Source: Kribbella monticola (lineage in GTDB: Bacteria > Actinomycetota > Actinomycetes > Propionibacteriales > Kribbellaceae). From it: 64,000 nt of DNA. Location of the stretch: contig NZ_QFXK01000010.1 of NCBI RefSeq assembly GCF_003261635.1, forward strand, positions 372,001 to 436,000. The letters run 5' to 3'. Shown piece after piece: positions 9,781-18,141 of this stretch; positions within the stretch are counted from its first letter, which is position 1, and every line of letters begins with the position of its first letter. Under the pieces are notes generated by a model, which was given only the letters and a program-made list of their open reading frames with translations, ran no database searches and had not been told where the DNA came from. The position numbers were made by a program, and so were the translations under genes.

Positions 9781-10502
9781 CGAGTCTCCTTGGCCGGTTT
9801 GGCCGTGAGCGCCAGGTAGACGTCCTCGAGCGACTTCGCCCCGTGCTCCGTCAGTACGTCGGGCGTCCCAGAGGCGATCAGCTTGCCCGCGGAGACGACG
9901 TGCACCTGGTCGGACAACTGCTCGGCCTCGTCCATCGCGTGCGTGGTCAGTACGACGGTCACGCCGTCGTCGCGCAGATCGCGGATCAGCTGCCAGATCT
10001 CCCGGCGCCCGTGCGGGTCCAGCCCGGTCGTCGGCTCGTCGAGGAACACGATCTCGGGCCGCCCGACGATCGCCATCGCCAGTGACAACCGCTGCTTCTG
10101 ACCGCCCGAAAGCCGTCGGTACGGCGTACGCCCGCAGGTACCCAGGTCGAGCCGCTCGATCAGGTCGGGGAGCTCCAGCGGATGAGCGTGCAGGCCGGCG
10201 ACGTAGCGGAGCATCTCGAGAGCGCGTACGCCGGACCAGGCACCGCCCTCCTGGAGCATTACCCCGATCCGCGGCATCAGCTCGTCGTGGTCCGCGATCG
10301 GATCGAGGCCGAGCACCCGGACCTGACCCGAGTCGGGCCGGCGGAACCCCTCGCAGCTCTCCACCGTGGTGGTCTTCCCGGCTCCGTTGGGGCCGAGCAC
10401 GGACGTCACTGTTCCGCCGGTTACGGTGAGAGTGAGGCCGTCGACCGCGGTCTTCTCGCCGTACCGGACGACGAGGTTGTCGATCTCGACTGCGACTGGC
10501 AC
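9777..10502 (-). CDS. ABC exporter ATP-binding subunit
   Basis: Energises the permease encoded just downstream. The 241 residues contain Walker A GPNGAGKTTT, Q-loop VMLQEG, signature LSGGQ, Walker B IVFLDEPTTGLDP and switch TTHAM, all intact. The architecture is that of the DrrA/CcmA class of ATPases that pair with ABC-2 permeases. GTG 10502 has no ribosome-binding site but sits six bases after a TACACT box, so the mRNA is probably leaderless. It is divergent from sufR with a 127-base gap. Confidence 0.92.
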   Translation of the reverse strand: MPVAVEIDNLVVRYGEKTAVDGLTLTVTGGTVTSVLGPNGAGKTTTVESCEGFRRPDSGQVRVLGLDPIADHDELMPRIGVMLQEGGAWSGVRALEMLRYVAGLHAHPLELPDLIERLDLGTCGRTPYRRLSGGQKQRLSLAMAIVGRPEIVFLDEPTTGLDPHGRREIWQLIRDLRDDGVTVVLTTHAMDEAEQLSDQVHVVSAGKLIASGTPDVLTEHGAKSLEDVYLALTAKPAKETR

Positions 10503-10508
10503 GACTGC

Positions 10509-10514
10509 AGTGTA
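10509..10514 (-). promoter_or_regulatory. -10 box for leaderless ABC exporter mRNA
   Basis: TACACT on the minus strand is followed by six bases and then GTG 10502. Confidence 0.5.
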
Positions 10515-10594
10515 GGAAACGCCCCCGGGTGACGCTGCTCACGGTCACCCCTGGGCGTGAGCGAGGCTCCGGGGAGCGGTAAGGGGAGCCTTAT

Positions 10595-10633
10595 TTGAAG
10601 GGCCCCGGTAATTACGCGACACTGATGTTGTGA
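10595..10633 (+). promoter_or_regulatory. suf operon promoter with SufR-type operator
   Basis: TTGAAG (10595-10600), a 17-base spacer and GACACT (10618-10623) form a promoter. Six bases later comes GTG 10630, so sufR mRNA is probably leaderless. Over the -10 and start codon lies ACACT-N5-TGTGA (10619-10633). I recall this arrangement as the operator of mycobacterial SufR; that recollection should be checked. A repressor there would block its own operon when its Fe-S cluster is present. Confidence 0.6.
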
Positions 10634-11370
10634 AAACTTCCGCGTCGACCGGTGAGGTGCCTTCGGGCACGGCTGCCGCGCGGGACGAGTCCACCAGAGA
10701 CCGGGTCGCTCGGTCGATCCTGACCAACGGCCCGTCCAGCGCCGCGGTGCTCGCGGAGCGTCTGAAGCTGACCCCCGCGGCGGTCCGCCGGCACTTGGAC
10801 CACCTGCTCGAGGAAGGCCTCGCCGAGGCCCGCGAGGAGCGCGTCTACGGCCCCCGTGGCCGCGGCCGCCCCGCGAAGGTGTTCGTGCTGACCGACTCCG
10901 GCCGGCACGCCTTCCACCAGGCGTACGACGACCTGGCGGCCACCGCGCTGCAGTTCATCGCCGAAGCCGGCGGGGAAGCGGCAGTGACGGAGTTCGCCCG
11001 GCGCCGGGTGGCCGACGTGGAGACGAAATACCGGCAGCTGCTCGAGGCGGCGCCGGAGGGCAAGAAGGCGGAGGTGCTGGCCCAGGCGCTCAGCGTCGAC
11101 GGCTATGCCGCCTCCACCCTGCAAGCCGGGGCCGGTGAGCAGCTCTGCCAGCACCACTGCCCGGTCGCGCACGTGGCCGAGCAGTTCCCCCAGTTGTGCG
11201 AGGCCGAGACCGAGGTGTTCTCCCGCCTGCTCGGCAAGCACGTCCAGCGACTCGCCACCATCGCACACGGTGACGGTGTCTGTACTACGCACATCCCTGG
11301 CCACGCCACCAAAGCGCAGCCAGTTACCTCTTCTGTTTCCGACAGCGAATCTGCGAGGACTGCACGATGA
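10630..11370 (+). CDS. sufR: Fe-S cluster sensing repressor SufR
   Basis: DeoR/ArsR-type winged-helix regulator of 246 residues. The N-terminal HTH spans about residues 26-80 ([13 protein letters not shown] recognition helix, then a [10 protein letters not shown] wing). The C-terminal half carries four cysteines (C173, C177, C190, C218) suited to hold an Fe-S cluster. In the family the holo form represses suf and apo-SufR releases it when clusters are short. Its last codons overlap the sufB ATG (ATGA), so repressor and machinery are made together under autoregulation. Confidence 0.9.
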   Translation: MKTSASTGEVPSGTAAARDESTRDRVARSILTNGPSSAAVLAERLKLTPAAVRRHLDHLLEEGLAEAREERVYGPRGRGRPAKVFVLTDSGRHAFHQAYDDLAATALQFIAEAGGEAAVTEFARRRVADVETKYRQLLEAAPEGKKAEVLAQALSVDGYAASTLQAGAGEQLCQHHCPVAHVAEQFPQLCEAETEVFSRLLGKHVQRLATIAHGDGVCTTHIPGHATKAQPVTSSVSDSESARTAR

Positions 11371-12779
11371 CGCAAACCGCTCACCCGGAGCTCGACGGGC
11401 TCGGTACGTACAAGTTCGGCTGGTCCGACAGTGACGCCGCCGGCTCCGTCGCCAAGCGCGGCCTCAGTGCCGAGGTGGTGCAAGGCATCTCGACGCTGAA
11501 GAGTGAGCCGGAGTGGATGCTCGACCTGCGGATGAAGGGCCTGAAGCTCTTCGACCGCAAGCCGATGCCGTCGTGGGGTGCGGACCTGTCCGGCATCGAC
11601 TTCGACAACATCAAGTACTTCGTCCGCTCGACCGAGAAGCAGGCCACCAGCTGGGAGGACCTGCCCGAGGACATCAAGAACACCTACGACAAGCTCGGCA
11701 TCCCGGAGGCGGAGAAGCAGCGCCTGGTCGCCGGCGTCGCCGCGCAGTACGAGTCGGAGGTCGTCTACCACCAGATCCGCGAGGACCTGGAGGAGCAGGG
11801 CGTCATCTTCCTGGACACCGACACCGGCCTGCGCGAGCACCCGGAGCTGTTCAAGGAGTACTTCGGCTCGGTCATCCCGGTCGGCGACAACAAGTTCGCC
11901 GCGCTGAACACGGCGGTCTGGTCCGGCGGCTCGTTCATCTACGTCCCCAAGGGCGTCAAGGTGGATATCCCGCTGCAGGCCTACTTCCGGATCAACACCG
12001 AGAACATGGGCCAGTTCGAGCGGACGCTGATCATCGTCGACGAGGACGCCTACGTCCACTACGTCGAGGGTTGCACCGCGCCGATCTACAAGTCGGACTC
12101 GCTGCACTCCGCGGTCGTCGAGATCATCGTGAAGAAGGGCGCCCGCTGCCGCTACACGACGATCCAGAACTGGTCGAACAACGTCTACAACCTGGTCACC
12201 AAGCGCGCCACCTGCGAAGAGGGCGCGACGATGGAGTGGATCGACGGCAACATCGGCTCCAAGGTGACGATGAAGTACCCGGCCGTGTACCTGATGGGCG
12301 AGCACGCCAAGGGCGAGACGCTGTCGATCGCGTTCGCCGGCGAGGGCCAGCACCAGGACGCCGGCTCGAAGATGGTGCACAACGCGCCGTACACGTCGAG
12401 TTCGATCATCTCCAAGTCCGTCGCCCGCGGTGGCGGCCGGACGTCGTACCGGGGTCTGGTCGAGGTCGCGCCGGGCAGCCACCACAGCAAGTCCACGGTC
12501 CGCTGTGACGCGCTGCTGATCGACACGATCAGCCGCTCCGACACCTACCCGTACGTCGACGTCCGCGAGGACGACGTGGCGATGGGACACGAGGCGACCG
12601 TGTCCAAGGTCAGCGACGACCAGCTCTTCTACCTGATGAGCCGGGGCATGGCCGAGGACGAGGCGATGGCGATGATCGTCCGCGGCTTCATCGAGCCGAT
12701 CGCCCGCGAGCTCCCGATGGAGTACGCGCTGGAACTCAACCGGCTCATCGAGCTGCAGATGGAAGGGGCCGTCGGCTGA
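11367..12779 (+). CDS. sufB: Fe-S cluster scaffold SufB
   Basis: Core scaffold of the SUF system. With SufC and SufD it builds a cluster from SufS/SufU sulfur and passes it to apoproteins in the cytoplasm. The product has 470 residues, full length for the family. The beta-helix core and the conserved C-terminal SufBD block with RGxxSYRG and [18 protein letters not shown] are present. No intein is inserted, unlike some mycobacterial sufB genes. The start overlaps sufR and the stop shares one base with the sufD start (TGATG). Confidence 0.96.
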   Translation: MTQTAHPELDGLGTYKFGWSDSDAAGSVAKRGLSAEVVQGISTLKSEPEWMLDLRMKGLKLFDRKPMPSWGADLSGIDFDNIKYFVRSTEKQATSWEDLPEDIKNTYDKLGIPEAEKQRLVAGVAAQYESEVVYHQIREDLEEQGVIFLDTDTGLREHPELFKEYFGSVIPVGDNKFAALNTAVWSGGSFIYVPKGVKVDIPLQAYFRINTENMGQFERTLIIVDEDAYVHYVEGCTAPIYKSDSLHSAVVEIIVKKGARCRYTTIQNWSNNVYNLVTKRATCEEGATMEWIDGNIGSKVTMKYPAVYLMGEHAKGETLSIAFAGEGQHQDAGSKMVHNAPYTSSSIISKSVARGGGRTSYRGLVEVAPGSHHSKSTVRCDALLIDTISRSDTYPYVDVREDDVAMGHEATVSKVSDDQLFYLMSRGMAEDEAMAMIVRGFIEPIARELPMEYALELNRLIELQMEGAVG

Positions 12780-13969
12780 TGTCAGCCACCGAAACCCTGG
12801 TTGCCACCGGCAACCAGGCGCACTCCCACGGACCGGGCTCGCCGGTGCCGTTGCAGGCCCGTAGCGAGCGGACCACGTCGTACGACGTGGCCGACTTCCC
12901 CGTGCCGAACGGCCGTGAGGAAGAGTGGCGCTTCACCCCGGTCAAGGCGCTCAAGGCGCTGTTCGCCGACGAGGCCGGCACCGAGACCGCCAAGATGGAC
13001 GCGCACGGGCCTGACGGGGTGGTGATCGAGACGATCGCCGCCGACGCCGTGAAGGCGTTGACGCCGCAGGACCGGATCGCCGCCGTCGCGTGGACCCACG
13101 CCGCCGAGGCGCTCGCCGTGCGCATCCCGAACGACGCCGAGCTCACCGAGCCCGTGCACGTGAACGTCGCCTCGCTCGGCGGTCGCGGTTTCGGCCACCT
13201 GGTGATCGAGGCCGGCCGGCACAGCCGCGGCACCGTGATCGTCGACCACACCGGCGCCGGTGAGTACGCCGCCAACGTGGAGATCGTCGTCGGCGACGGC
13301 GCCGACCTCCGGGTCGTGTCGATCCAGCAGGGCGACACCGAGTCGATCCACGTCGGCCAGCACGACGCCGTGATCGGCCGCGACGCGAAGCTGAACCACG
13401 TCGCCGTCACGCTCGGCGGCAAGATCGTCCGCCTCTCCACCAACGTCCGGTACGCCGGTCCCGGTGGCGACGCGGAGTTGCTCGGGGTGTACTTCGCCGA
13501 GTCCGGCCAGCACCACGAGAACCGGCTCTTCGTCGACCACGAGGCGATCAACTGCAAGAGCAATGTGCTCTACAAGGGCGCGCTCGCCGGTGACCACGCC
13601 CGCTCGGTGTGGATCGGCGACGTGCTGATCCGGGCCGCGGCCGAGGGCACGAACACCTTCGAGCTGAACCGGAACCTGGTCCTGACCGACGGGGCGCGCG
13701 CCGACTCGGTGCCGAACCTGGAGATCGAGACCGGCGAGATCGAGGGCGCCGGGCACGCTTCGGCGACCGGCCGGTTCGACGACGAGCAGCTGTTCTACCT
13801 GCAGGCTCGCGGTATTCCCGAGGACGAGGCCCGTCGCCTGGTGGTGTCCGGGTTCTTCAACGACATCATCGGCCGCATCGGCGTACCGGAGGTGGCCGAG
13901 CACCTGCACGAGGTGATCGAGCAGAAGCTGGCCCGGACGGCGGCGCTGACCGAGCAGGCCAAGGCCTGA
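12779..13969 (+). CDS. sufD: Fe-S cluster assembly protein SufD
   Basis: SufB paralogue of 396 residues that forms the SufBC2D complex and helps iron entry. The C-terminal SufBD domain shows the ASATGRFDDEQLFYLQARGI segment that parallels the end of SufB. The N-terminal 100 residues are the more variable helical part (REEEWRFTPVKAL is typical of SufD). ATG 12779 overlaps the sufB stop by one base. The Rieske gene follows after two bases. Confidence 0.95.
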   Translation: MSATETLVATGNQAHSHGPGSPVPLQARSERTTSYDVADFPVPNGREEEWRFTPVKALKALFADEAGTETAKMDAHGPDGVVIETIAADAVKALTPQDRIAAVAWTHAAEALAVRIPNDAELTEPVHVNVASLGGRGFGHLVIEAGRHSRGTVIVDHTGAGEYAANVEIVVGDGADLRVVSIQQGDTESIHVGQHDAVIGRDAKLNHVAVTLGGKIVRLSTNVRYAGPGGDAELLGVYFAESGQHHENRLFVDHEAINCKSNVLYKGALAGDHARSVWIGDVLIRAAAEGTNTFELNRNLVLTDGARADSVPNLEIETGEIEGAGHASATGRFDDEQLFYLQARGIPEDEARRLVVSGFFNDIIGRIGVPEVAEHLHEVIEQKLARTAALTEQAKA

Positions 13970-13971
13970 GC

Positions 13972-14307
13972 ATGAGCGACACGTTCGAACGCGCCTGCGC
14001 GGTGGCCGATGTCCCCGACGAAGGGGTCGTCGCCACCGAGGTCGGCGGCGTGGAGGTGGCCGTCGTGAAGAGCGAGGGCCAGTACTTCGCGGTCCGCGAC
14101 GAGTGCTCGCACGCGCAGATCCAGCTGTCCGAGGGTGACGTCGGCAACTGCGAGATCGAGTGCTGGCTGCACGGCTCCCGGTTCGACCTGCGCACCGGCG
14201 AGCCGACCAGCCTGCCGGCGTACGACCCCGTTCCGGTCTATCCGGTCCGGGTGGACGGCGAGGACCTGCTGGTCGACGTCAAGAACCCCCTGAATCAAGC
14301 TTCCTAA
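13972..14307 (+). CDS. Rieske [2Fe-2S] protein of the suf operon
   Basis: Small Rieske protein of 111 residues, annotated elsewhere as a non-heme iron oxygenase ferredoxin subunit. Cluster ligands are complete: C45-x-H47 and C64-x2-H67. There is no transmembrane anchor or oxygenase domain, so it is soluble and probably an electron carrier. It lies between sufD and sufC with gaps of 2 and 25 bases, inside the operon. Electron supply to cluster assembly or reductive sulfur transfer is an inference from position, not a shown function. Confidence 0.88.
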   Translation: MSDTFERACAVADVPDEGVVATEVGGVEVAVVKSEGQYFAVRDECSHAQIQLSEGDVGNCEIECWLHGSRFDLRTGEPTSLPAYDPVPVYPVRVDGEDLLVDVKNPLNQAS

Positions 14308-14332
14308 AGCAGACGGAGATAGAAGAAAACCC

Positions 14333-15097
14333 ATGGCGACACTCGAGATCCGCGACCTGCACGTGTCGGTCGACACCGAGAACGGCCCGAAGGAGATCCT
14401 GCGCGGCGTCGACCTGACCATCGCCGGTGGTCAGACGCACGCGATCATGGGCCCGAACGGTTCCGGCAAGTCCACGCTGGCGTACTCGATCGCCGGCCAC
14501 CCGAAGTACAACGTCACCAGCGGCACCGTGACGCTGGACGGCGAGGACGTGCTCGCCATGTCCGTCGACGAGCGCGCCCGGGCCGGCCTGTTCCTGGCCA
14601 TGCAGTACCCGGTCGAGGTGCCCGGCGTGTCCGTGTCGAACTTCCTCCGGACCGCCAAGACCGCCATTGACGGCGAAGCCCCGAAGCTGCGGACCTGGGT
14701 CAAGGACGTCAACAAGGCGCTCGCCGACCTGGACATGGACGCCGACTTCGGCACCCGGAACGTCAACGAGGGCTTCTCCGGTGGTGAGAAGAAGCGGCAC
14801 GAGATCGTCCAGCTGGAGCTGCTCGACCCGAAGATCGCGATCCTCGACGAGACCGACTCCGGGCTCGACATCGACGCGCTGAAGGTCGTCTCGACCGGCG
14901 TCAACCGGTTCGCCGAGAAGGGTGACAAGGGCGTTCTGCTAATCACCCACTACACGCGGATCCTGCGCTACATCAAGCCGGACTTCGTGCACGTGTTCGT
15001 CGACGGCAAGGTCGCCGAGGAGGGCGGCCCGGAGCTGGCCGACGAGCTTGAGGCCAACGGCTACGAGCGCTTCCTGAAGACAGGCGCCAAGGCATGA
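14333..15097 (+). CDS. sufC: SUF system ATPase SufC
   Basis: ABC-class ATPase of 254 residues that drives SufBC2D conformational change. Walker A GPNGSGKST, signature FSGGEKKRHE and Walker B IAILDETDSGLDID are intact, and the EKKRxE variant of the signature is characteristic of SufC. The upstream AGAAGAAAA purine run can act as ribosome-binding site. The stop overlaps the sufS ATG (ATGA). Confidence 0.96.
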   Translation: MATLEIRDLHVSVDTENGPKEILRGVDLTIAGGQTHAIMGPNGSGKSTLAYSIAGHPKYNVTSGTVTLDGEDVLAMSVDERARAGLFLAMQYPVEVPGVSVSNFLRTAKTAIDGEAPKLRTWVKDVNKALADLDMDADFGTRNVNEGFSGGEKKRHEIVQLELLDPKIAILDETDSGLDIDALKVVSTGVNRFAEKGDKGVLLITHYTRILRYIKPDFVHVFVDGKVAEEGGPELADELEANGYERFLKTGAKA

Positions 15098-16350
15098 GCG
15101 ACGCCCGGACCTTCAGCAGTCCCCTGGACACGCAGTCGGTCCGGGCGGACTTCCCGATCCTGTCGCGGGTCCTGGCGAACGACTTCCCGCTCGTCTACCT
15201 CGACTCGGCCAACTCGTCGCAGAAGCCGCGGCAGGTGGTAGCTGCTCTTGAGGAGCACTACCTCCAACACAACGCGAACGTGGCTCGCGCCATGCACCAG
15301 CTCGGTGCCGAGGCGACCGCGGCGTACGAAGGCGGTCGGGACAAGGTGGCGGCCTTCATCGGTGCGACCAACCGCGACGAGATCGTCTTCACCAAGAACG
15401 CCTCCGAGGCGCTCAACCTGGCCGCGCACACCCTCGGTGCCTCGCTGAAGCCGGGGGACGAGGTGGTGATCTCCGAGATGGAGCACCACAGCAACATCGT
15501 CCCGTGGCAGCTCGCCTGTGAGCGGACCGGCGCGACACTGCGCTGGTTCGGCGTCACCGGCGAGGGCCGGCTCGACCTGAGCAACATCGAGGAACTGATC
15601 AACGAGCGCACGAAGATCGTCTCGCTGACCTGGGTCTCGAACGCGCTCGGCACCATCAACCCGATCACCTCGATCGCGGAGAAGGCGCACGCGGTGGGTG
15701 CGGTGATGGTCGTCGACGCTTCGCAGGCCGTGCCGCAGTTCCCGGTGGACGTCTCGACGCTGGGCGCCGACCTGCTCGCCTTCACCGGCCACAAGACGGT
15801 TGGCCCGACCGGCATCGGCGTGCTCTGGGGCCGGTACGACCTGCTCGCGTCGCTGCCGCCGTTCCTCGGTGGTGGCGAGATGATCGAGGTCGTCCGGATG
15901 ACCGGTTCGACGTACGCGCCGCCGCCGGCCCGGTTCGAAGCCGGTACGCCGCCGATCGCGCAGTCCGTCGGGCTCGGTGCCGCCCTGGACTACCTGGCCG
16001 GCATCGGGATGGACAAGATCGCGGCGCACGAGCAAGCCATCACGGCGTACGCGCTGGAGGGGTTGCAAACCGTGCCGGGGCTGAAGATTCTCGGGCCGAC
16101 CGACACCGTCGACCGGGGTGGAGCGATCAGCTTCGAGCTGGACGGCGTTCACCCACATGACGTCTCGACGGTGCTGGACACCCGCGGCATCGCAGTACGG
16201 GCCGGGCACCACTGCGCGCGGCCGGTGCACGAGCGGTTCGGAATGCAATCGTCGACCAGAGCGTCTTTCTACCTGTACACGACACCCGAGGAGATCGACG
16301 CGCTCGTCGACGGCCTCGGATTCGTCCGGTCATTCTTCAAGGTGGACTGA
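15094..16350 (+). CDS. sufS: Cysteine desulfurase SufS
   Basis: PLP enzyme that takes sulfur from cysteine as a persulfide and hands it to SufU. The 418-residue group II (NifS/CsdB-like) protein has H131 stacking on PLP (EMEHHSN), K234 as the PLP Schiff base (FTGHKT) and C374 as the persulfide cysteine (RAGHHCARP). It starts in the sufC stop, and sufU begins one base after its own stop. Confidence 0.95.
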   Translation: MSDARTFSSPLDTQSVRADFPILSRVLANDFPLVYLDSANSSQKPRQVVAALEEHYLQHNANVARAMHQLGAEATAAYEGGRDKVAAFIGATNRDEIVFTKNASEALNLAAHTLGASLKPGDEVVISEMEHHSNIVPWQLACERTGATLRWFGVTGEGRLDLSNIEELINERTKIVSLTWVSNALGTINPITSIAEKAHAVGAVMVVDASQAVPQFPVDVSTLGADLLAFTGHKTVGPTGIGVLWGRYDLLASLPPFLGGGEMIEVVRMTGSTYAPPPARFEAGTPPIAQSVGLGAALDYLAGIGMDKIAAHEQAITAYALEGLQTVPGLKILGPTDTVDRGGAISFELDGVHPHDVSTVLDTRGIAVRAGHHCARPVHERFGMQSSTRASFYLYTTPEEIDALVDGLGFVRSFFKVD

Positions 16351-16351
16351 T

Positions 16352-16810
16352 ATGCAGCTCGACAGCCTTTACCAGGAGATCATCCTGGACCATTACCGCA
16401 GCCCGCACCACGCGGGGCTGGCGGACCCGTACGACGTGGAGGTGCACCACGTGAACCCGTCCTGCGGGGACGAGGTCACCCTCCGGGTCGAGCTCGACGG
16501 CGACGTCGTGACCGGCGTGACGCACCAGAGTGTCGGCTGCTCGATCAGCCAGGCGGCGACGTCGGTGATGAGCGACCTGGTGATCGGCAAGCAGGTCATC
16601 GAGGGCATGGCGACCTACGAGAAGTTCCTGGAACTGATGCAGGGTCGCGGGAATGTGGAACCCGACGAAGAGGTTCTGGAAGACGGCGTCGCCTTCGCGG
16701 GTGTCGCGCAGTTCCCGGCTCGGGTGAAGTGCGCGCTGCTGGGCTGGTCGGCCTGGCGCGACGCGACCGCCCAAGCACTCGCGAAGAAAGAAGGAGCAAC
16801 CAATGTCTGA
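16352..16810 (+). CDS. sufU: Zn-dependent sulfurtransferase SufU
   Basis: Accepts persulfide sulfur from SufS. The 152-residue protein has the three conserved cysteines C38 (NPSCGD), C63 (GCSISQA) and C127 (VKCALL), with D40 completing the zinc site. The 20-odd residues between the second and third cysteine that separate SufU from IscU are present. Gram-positive SUF systems use SufU in place of SufE, and no sufE is seen here. The stop overlaps the sufT start. Confidence 0.93.
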   Translation: MQLDSLYQEIILDHYRSPHHAGLADPYDVEVHHVNPSCGDEVTLRVELDGDVVTGVTHQSVGCSISQAATSVMSDLVIGKQVIEGMATYEKFLELMQGRGNVEPDEEVLEDGVAFAGVAQFPARVKCALLGWSAWRDATAQALAKKEGATNV

Positions 16811-17186
16811 CCAGACCGACGAGAAGATCGAGCTGCCCGAGGTCGACCTCGAAGCCGCCGGCAAGCCGGCTGGCTCGACCGTTGCCGTCGAAGATGTCAC
16901 CGAGGCCTTGAAGGACGTCGTGGACCCCGAGCTCGGGATCAACGTCGTCGATCTGGGCCTGATCTACGGCGTGACCGTGGACGACACCACCACCGCGATC
17001 ATTGACATGACGCTGACGTCCGCGGCCTGCCCGCTGACCGACGTGATCGAGGACCAGACCCGGATGGCGCTCGACGGCCTGGTCAACGACTTCCGGATCA
17101 ACTGGGTCTGGATGCCGCCGTGGGGTCCCGAGAAGATCACCGACGACGGCCGCGACCAGCTCCGCGCGCTCGGCTTCAACGTCTGA
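16803..17186 (+). CDS. sufT: SufT / MIP18-family metal-sulfur assembly factor
   Basis: Small DUF59 protein of 127 residues implicated in maturing Fe-S proteins or loading clusters. The DUF59 core shows VVDPELGINVVDLGLIYG and the conserved TSAACPLTDVI cysteine. A 35-residue acidic N-terminal extension precedes it, as in other actinobacterial members. ATG 16803 lies inside the end of sufU. It is the last gene before a terminator, so it closes the suf operon. Confidence 0.9.
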   Translation: MSDQTDEKIELPEVDLEAAGKPAGSTVAVEDVTEALKDVVDPELGINVVDLGLIYGVTVDDTTTAIIDMTLTSAACPLTDVIEDQTRMALDGLVNDFRINWVWMPPWGPEKITDDGRDQLRALGFNV

Positions 17187-17222
17187 GTTCCCCGTACTGC
17201 GGCTGATTTCCAGTACTGCGGT

Positions 17223-17246
17223 AGCCCGGGTCAGGTGGCCCGGGCT
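17223..17246 (+). terminator. suf operon terminator
   Basis: AGCCCGGG (17223-17230) pairs perfectly with CCCGGGCT (17239-17246) around an 8-base loop, followed by TTTCG. It lies 37 bases after sufT stops. Confidence 0.75.
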
Positions 17247-17265
17247 TTCGCATGTCCGGATGCAC

Positions 17266-17271
17266 TAGCGT
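17266..17271 (+). promoter_or_regulatory. -10 box for leaderless acVLRF1
   Basis: TAGCGT ends seven bases before GTG 17279 and follows the suf terminator directly. The same hexamer and spacing recur before the GNAT gene at 20275. Confidence 0.5.
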
Positions 17272-17278
17272 CGGTGCG

Positions 17279-17905
17279 GTGACCCGCATCCTCTCCGTCG
17301 GCCCGAACCGCCTCGAGCGCTGGCTGACCGGCTTCAGCGAGCGTCACGGGCCGACCTCGTACGACGTGACGCCGCTCCGGGTGACCGCGTCGGCTGAGGA
17401 CGGGGCGGTCGCTGAGATCGAGGTGCCGTTCGGCCCGCTGTCCGAGCTCACGCCGGCCGGGTTGATCGCGCACGTTCTGGCGGACCGCCGACTAGGGCTG
17501 CTGCTGGTACGGCGAGGTGGGTACGGCGCGGGCGTTTTCGCCGGGGGAGTGCTGGAGGCCTCGAAGGTCGGGTCGCGGCACGTGCAGGGAACGACGAAGG
17601 CGGGCGGATGGTCGCAGCAGCGGTTCGCCCGTCGCCGGGACAATCAGGCGCGCGAGGCATTCGCGGCCGCCACCGAAGTCGCCGTACGAATCCTTGCTCC
17701 TGCGAAACTCGACGTACTGGTTTGCGGCGGTGACCGAAAAGCTGTCGACACTGTTCTCGAGGACCCTCGCTTGAAAGCGCTCGTCCCGCTGGTTCGGCCG
17801 CCTTTCCTGGGCGTGGCCGACCCCAAACAAAAGGTTCTGGAACAAGCCGGCGTCGATGCCCGCGCCGTCCGAATTCACCTCACCGAACCCGACCCCGCTT
17901 CCTGA
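17279..17905 (+). CDS. acVLRF1-type peptidyl-tRNA hydrolase / ribosome rescue factor
   Basis: Bacterial relative of eukaryotic Vms1/ANKZF1 and eRF1, expected to release nascent chains from obstructed 50S subunits. The 208-residue protein has an RNase H-like fold. Its catalytic loop reads GTTKAGGWSQQR (104-115), where a GGQ-like element is replaced by GGWSQQ, followed by the basic helix FARRRDNQ. A frame start at ATG 17252 exists, but GTG 17279 lies seven bases after a TAGCGT -10 and fits the family start. It is a single-gene unit. Confidence 0.82.
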   Translation: MTRILSVGPNRLERWLTGFSERHGPTSYDVTPLRVTASAEDGAVAEIEVPFGPLSELTPAGLIAHVLADRRLGLLLVRRGGYGAGVFAGGVLEASKVGSRHVQGTTKAGGWSQQRFARRRDNQAREAFAAATEVAVRILAPAKLDVLVCGGDRKAVDTVLEDPRLKALVPLVRPPFLGVADPKQKVLEQAGVDARAVRIHLTEPDPAS

Positions 17906-18141
17906 ACAGCCGCCAACTCCGCCGGTGTGGCGGTGTGGCGCGGGTTGTGCGGGTGTTACCGCGAAGTACTGTCGGAAGTACGGACATTTGTTGCCGCCGG
18001 CGACTCTGCCGACAACGACCCTGCGCATTCTTGGAAAGCTGCCGAATCAGGGAGCCGGATCGTGAGGGAACCGTTGTCGTCAGTGGCCCGTCGATAGGAA
18101 AGACTGTCCGTCCTGAGGGTTCTGTCGAGTGGGAGGGTCAA

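Noticed and set aside
9781..10548. ABC permease as one long fused gene reading from 10548
   Set aside because: The upstream part is the ATPase gene in another frame. The permease starts at ATG 9780 in an ATGA overlap.
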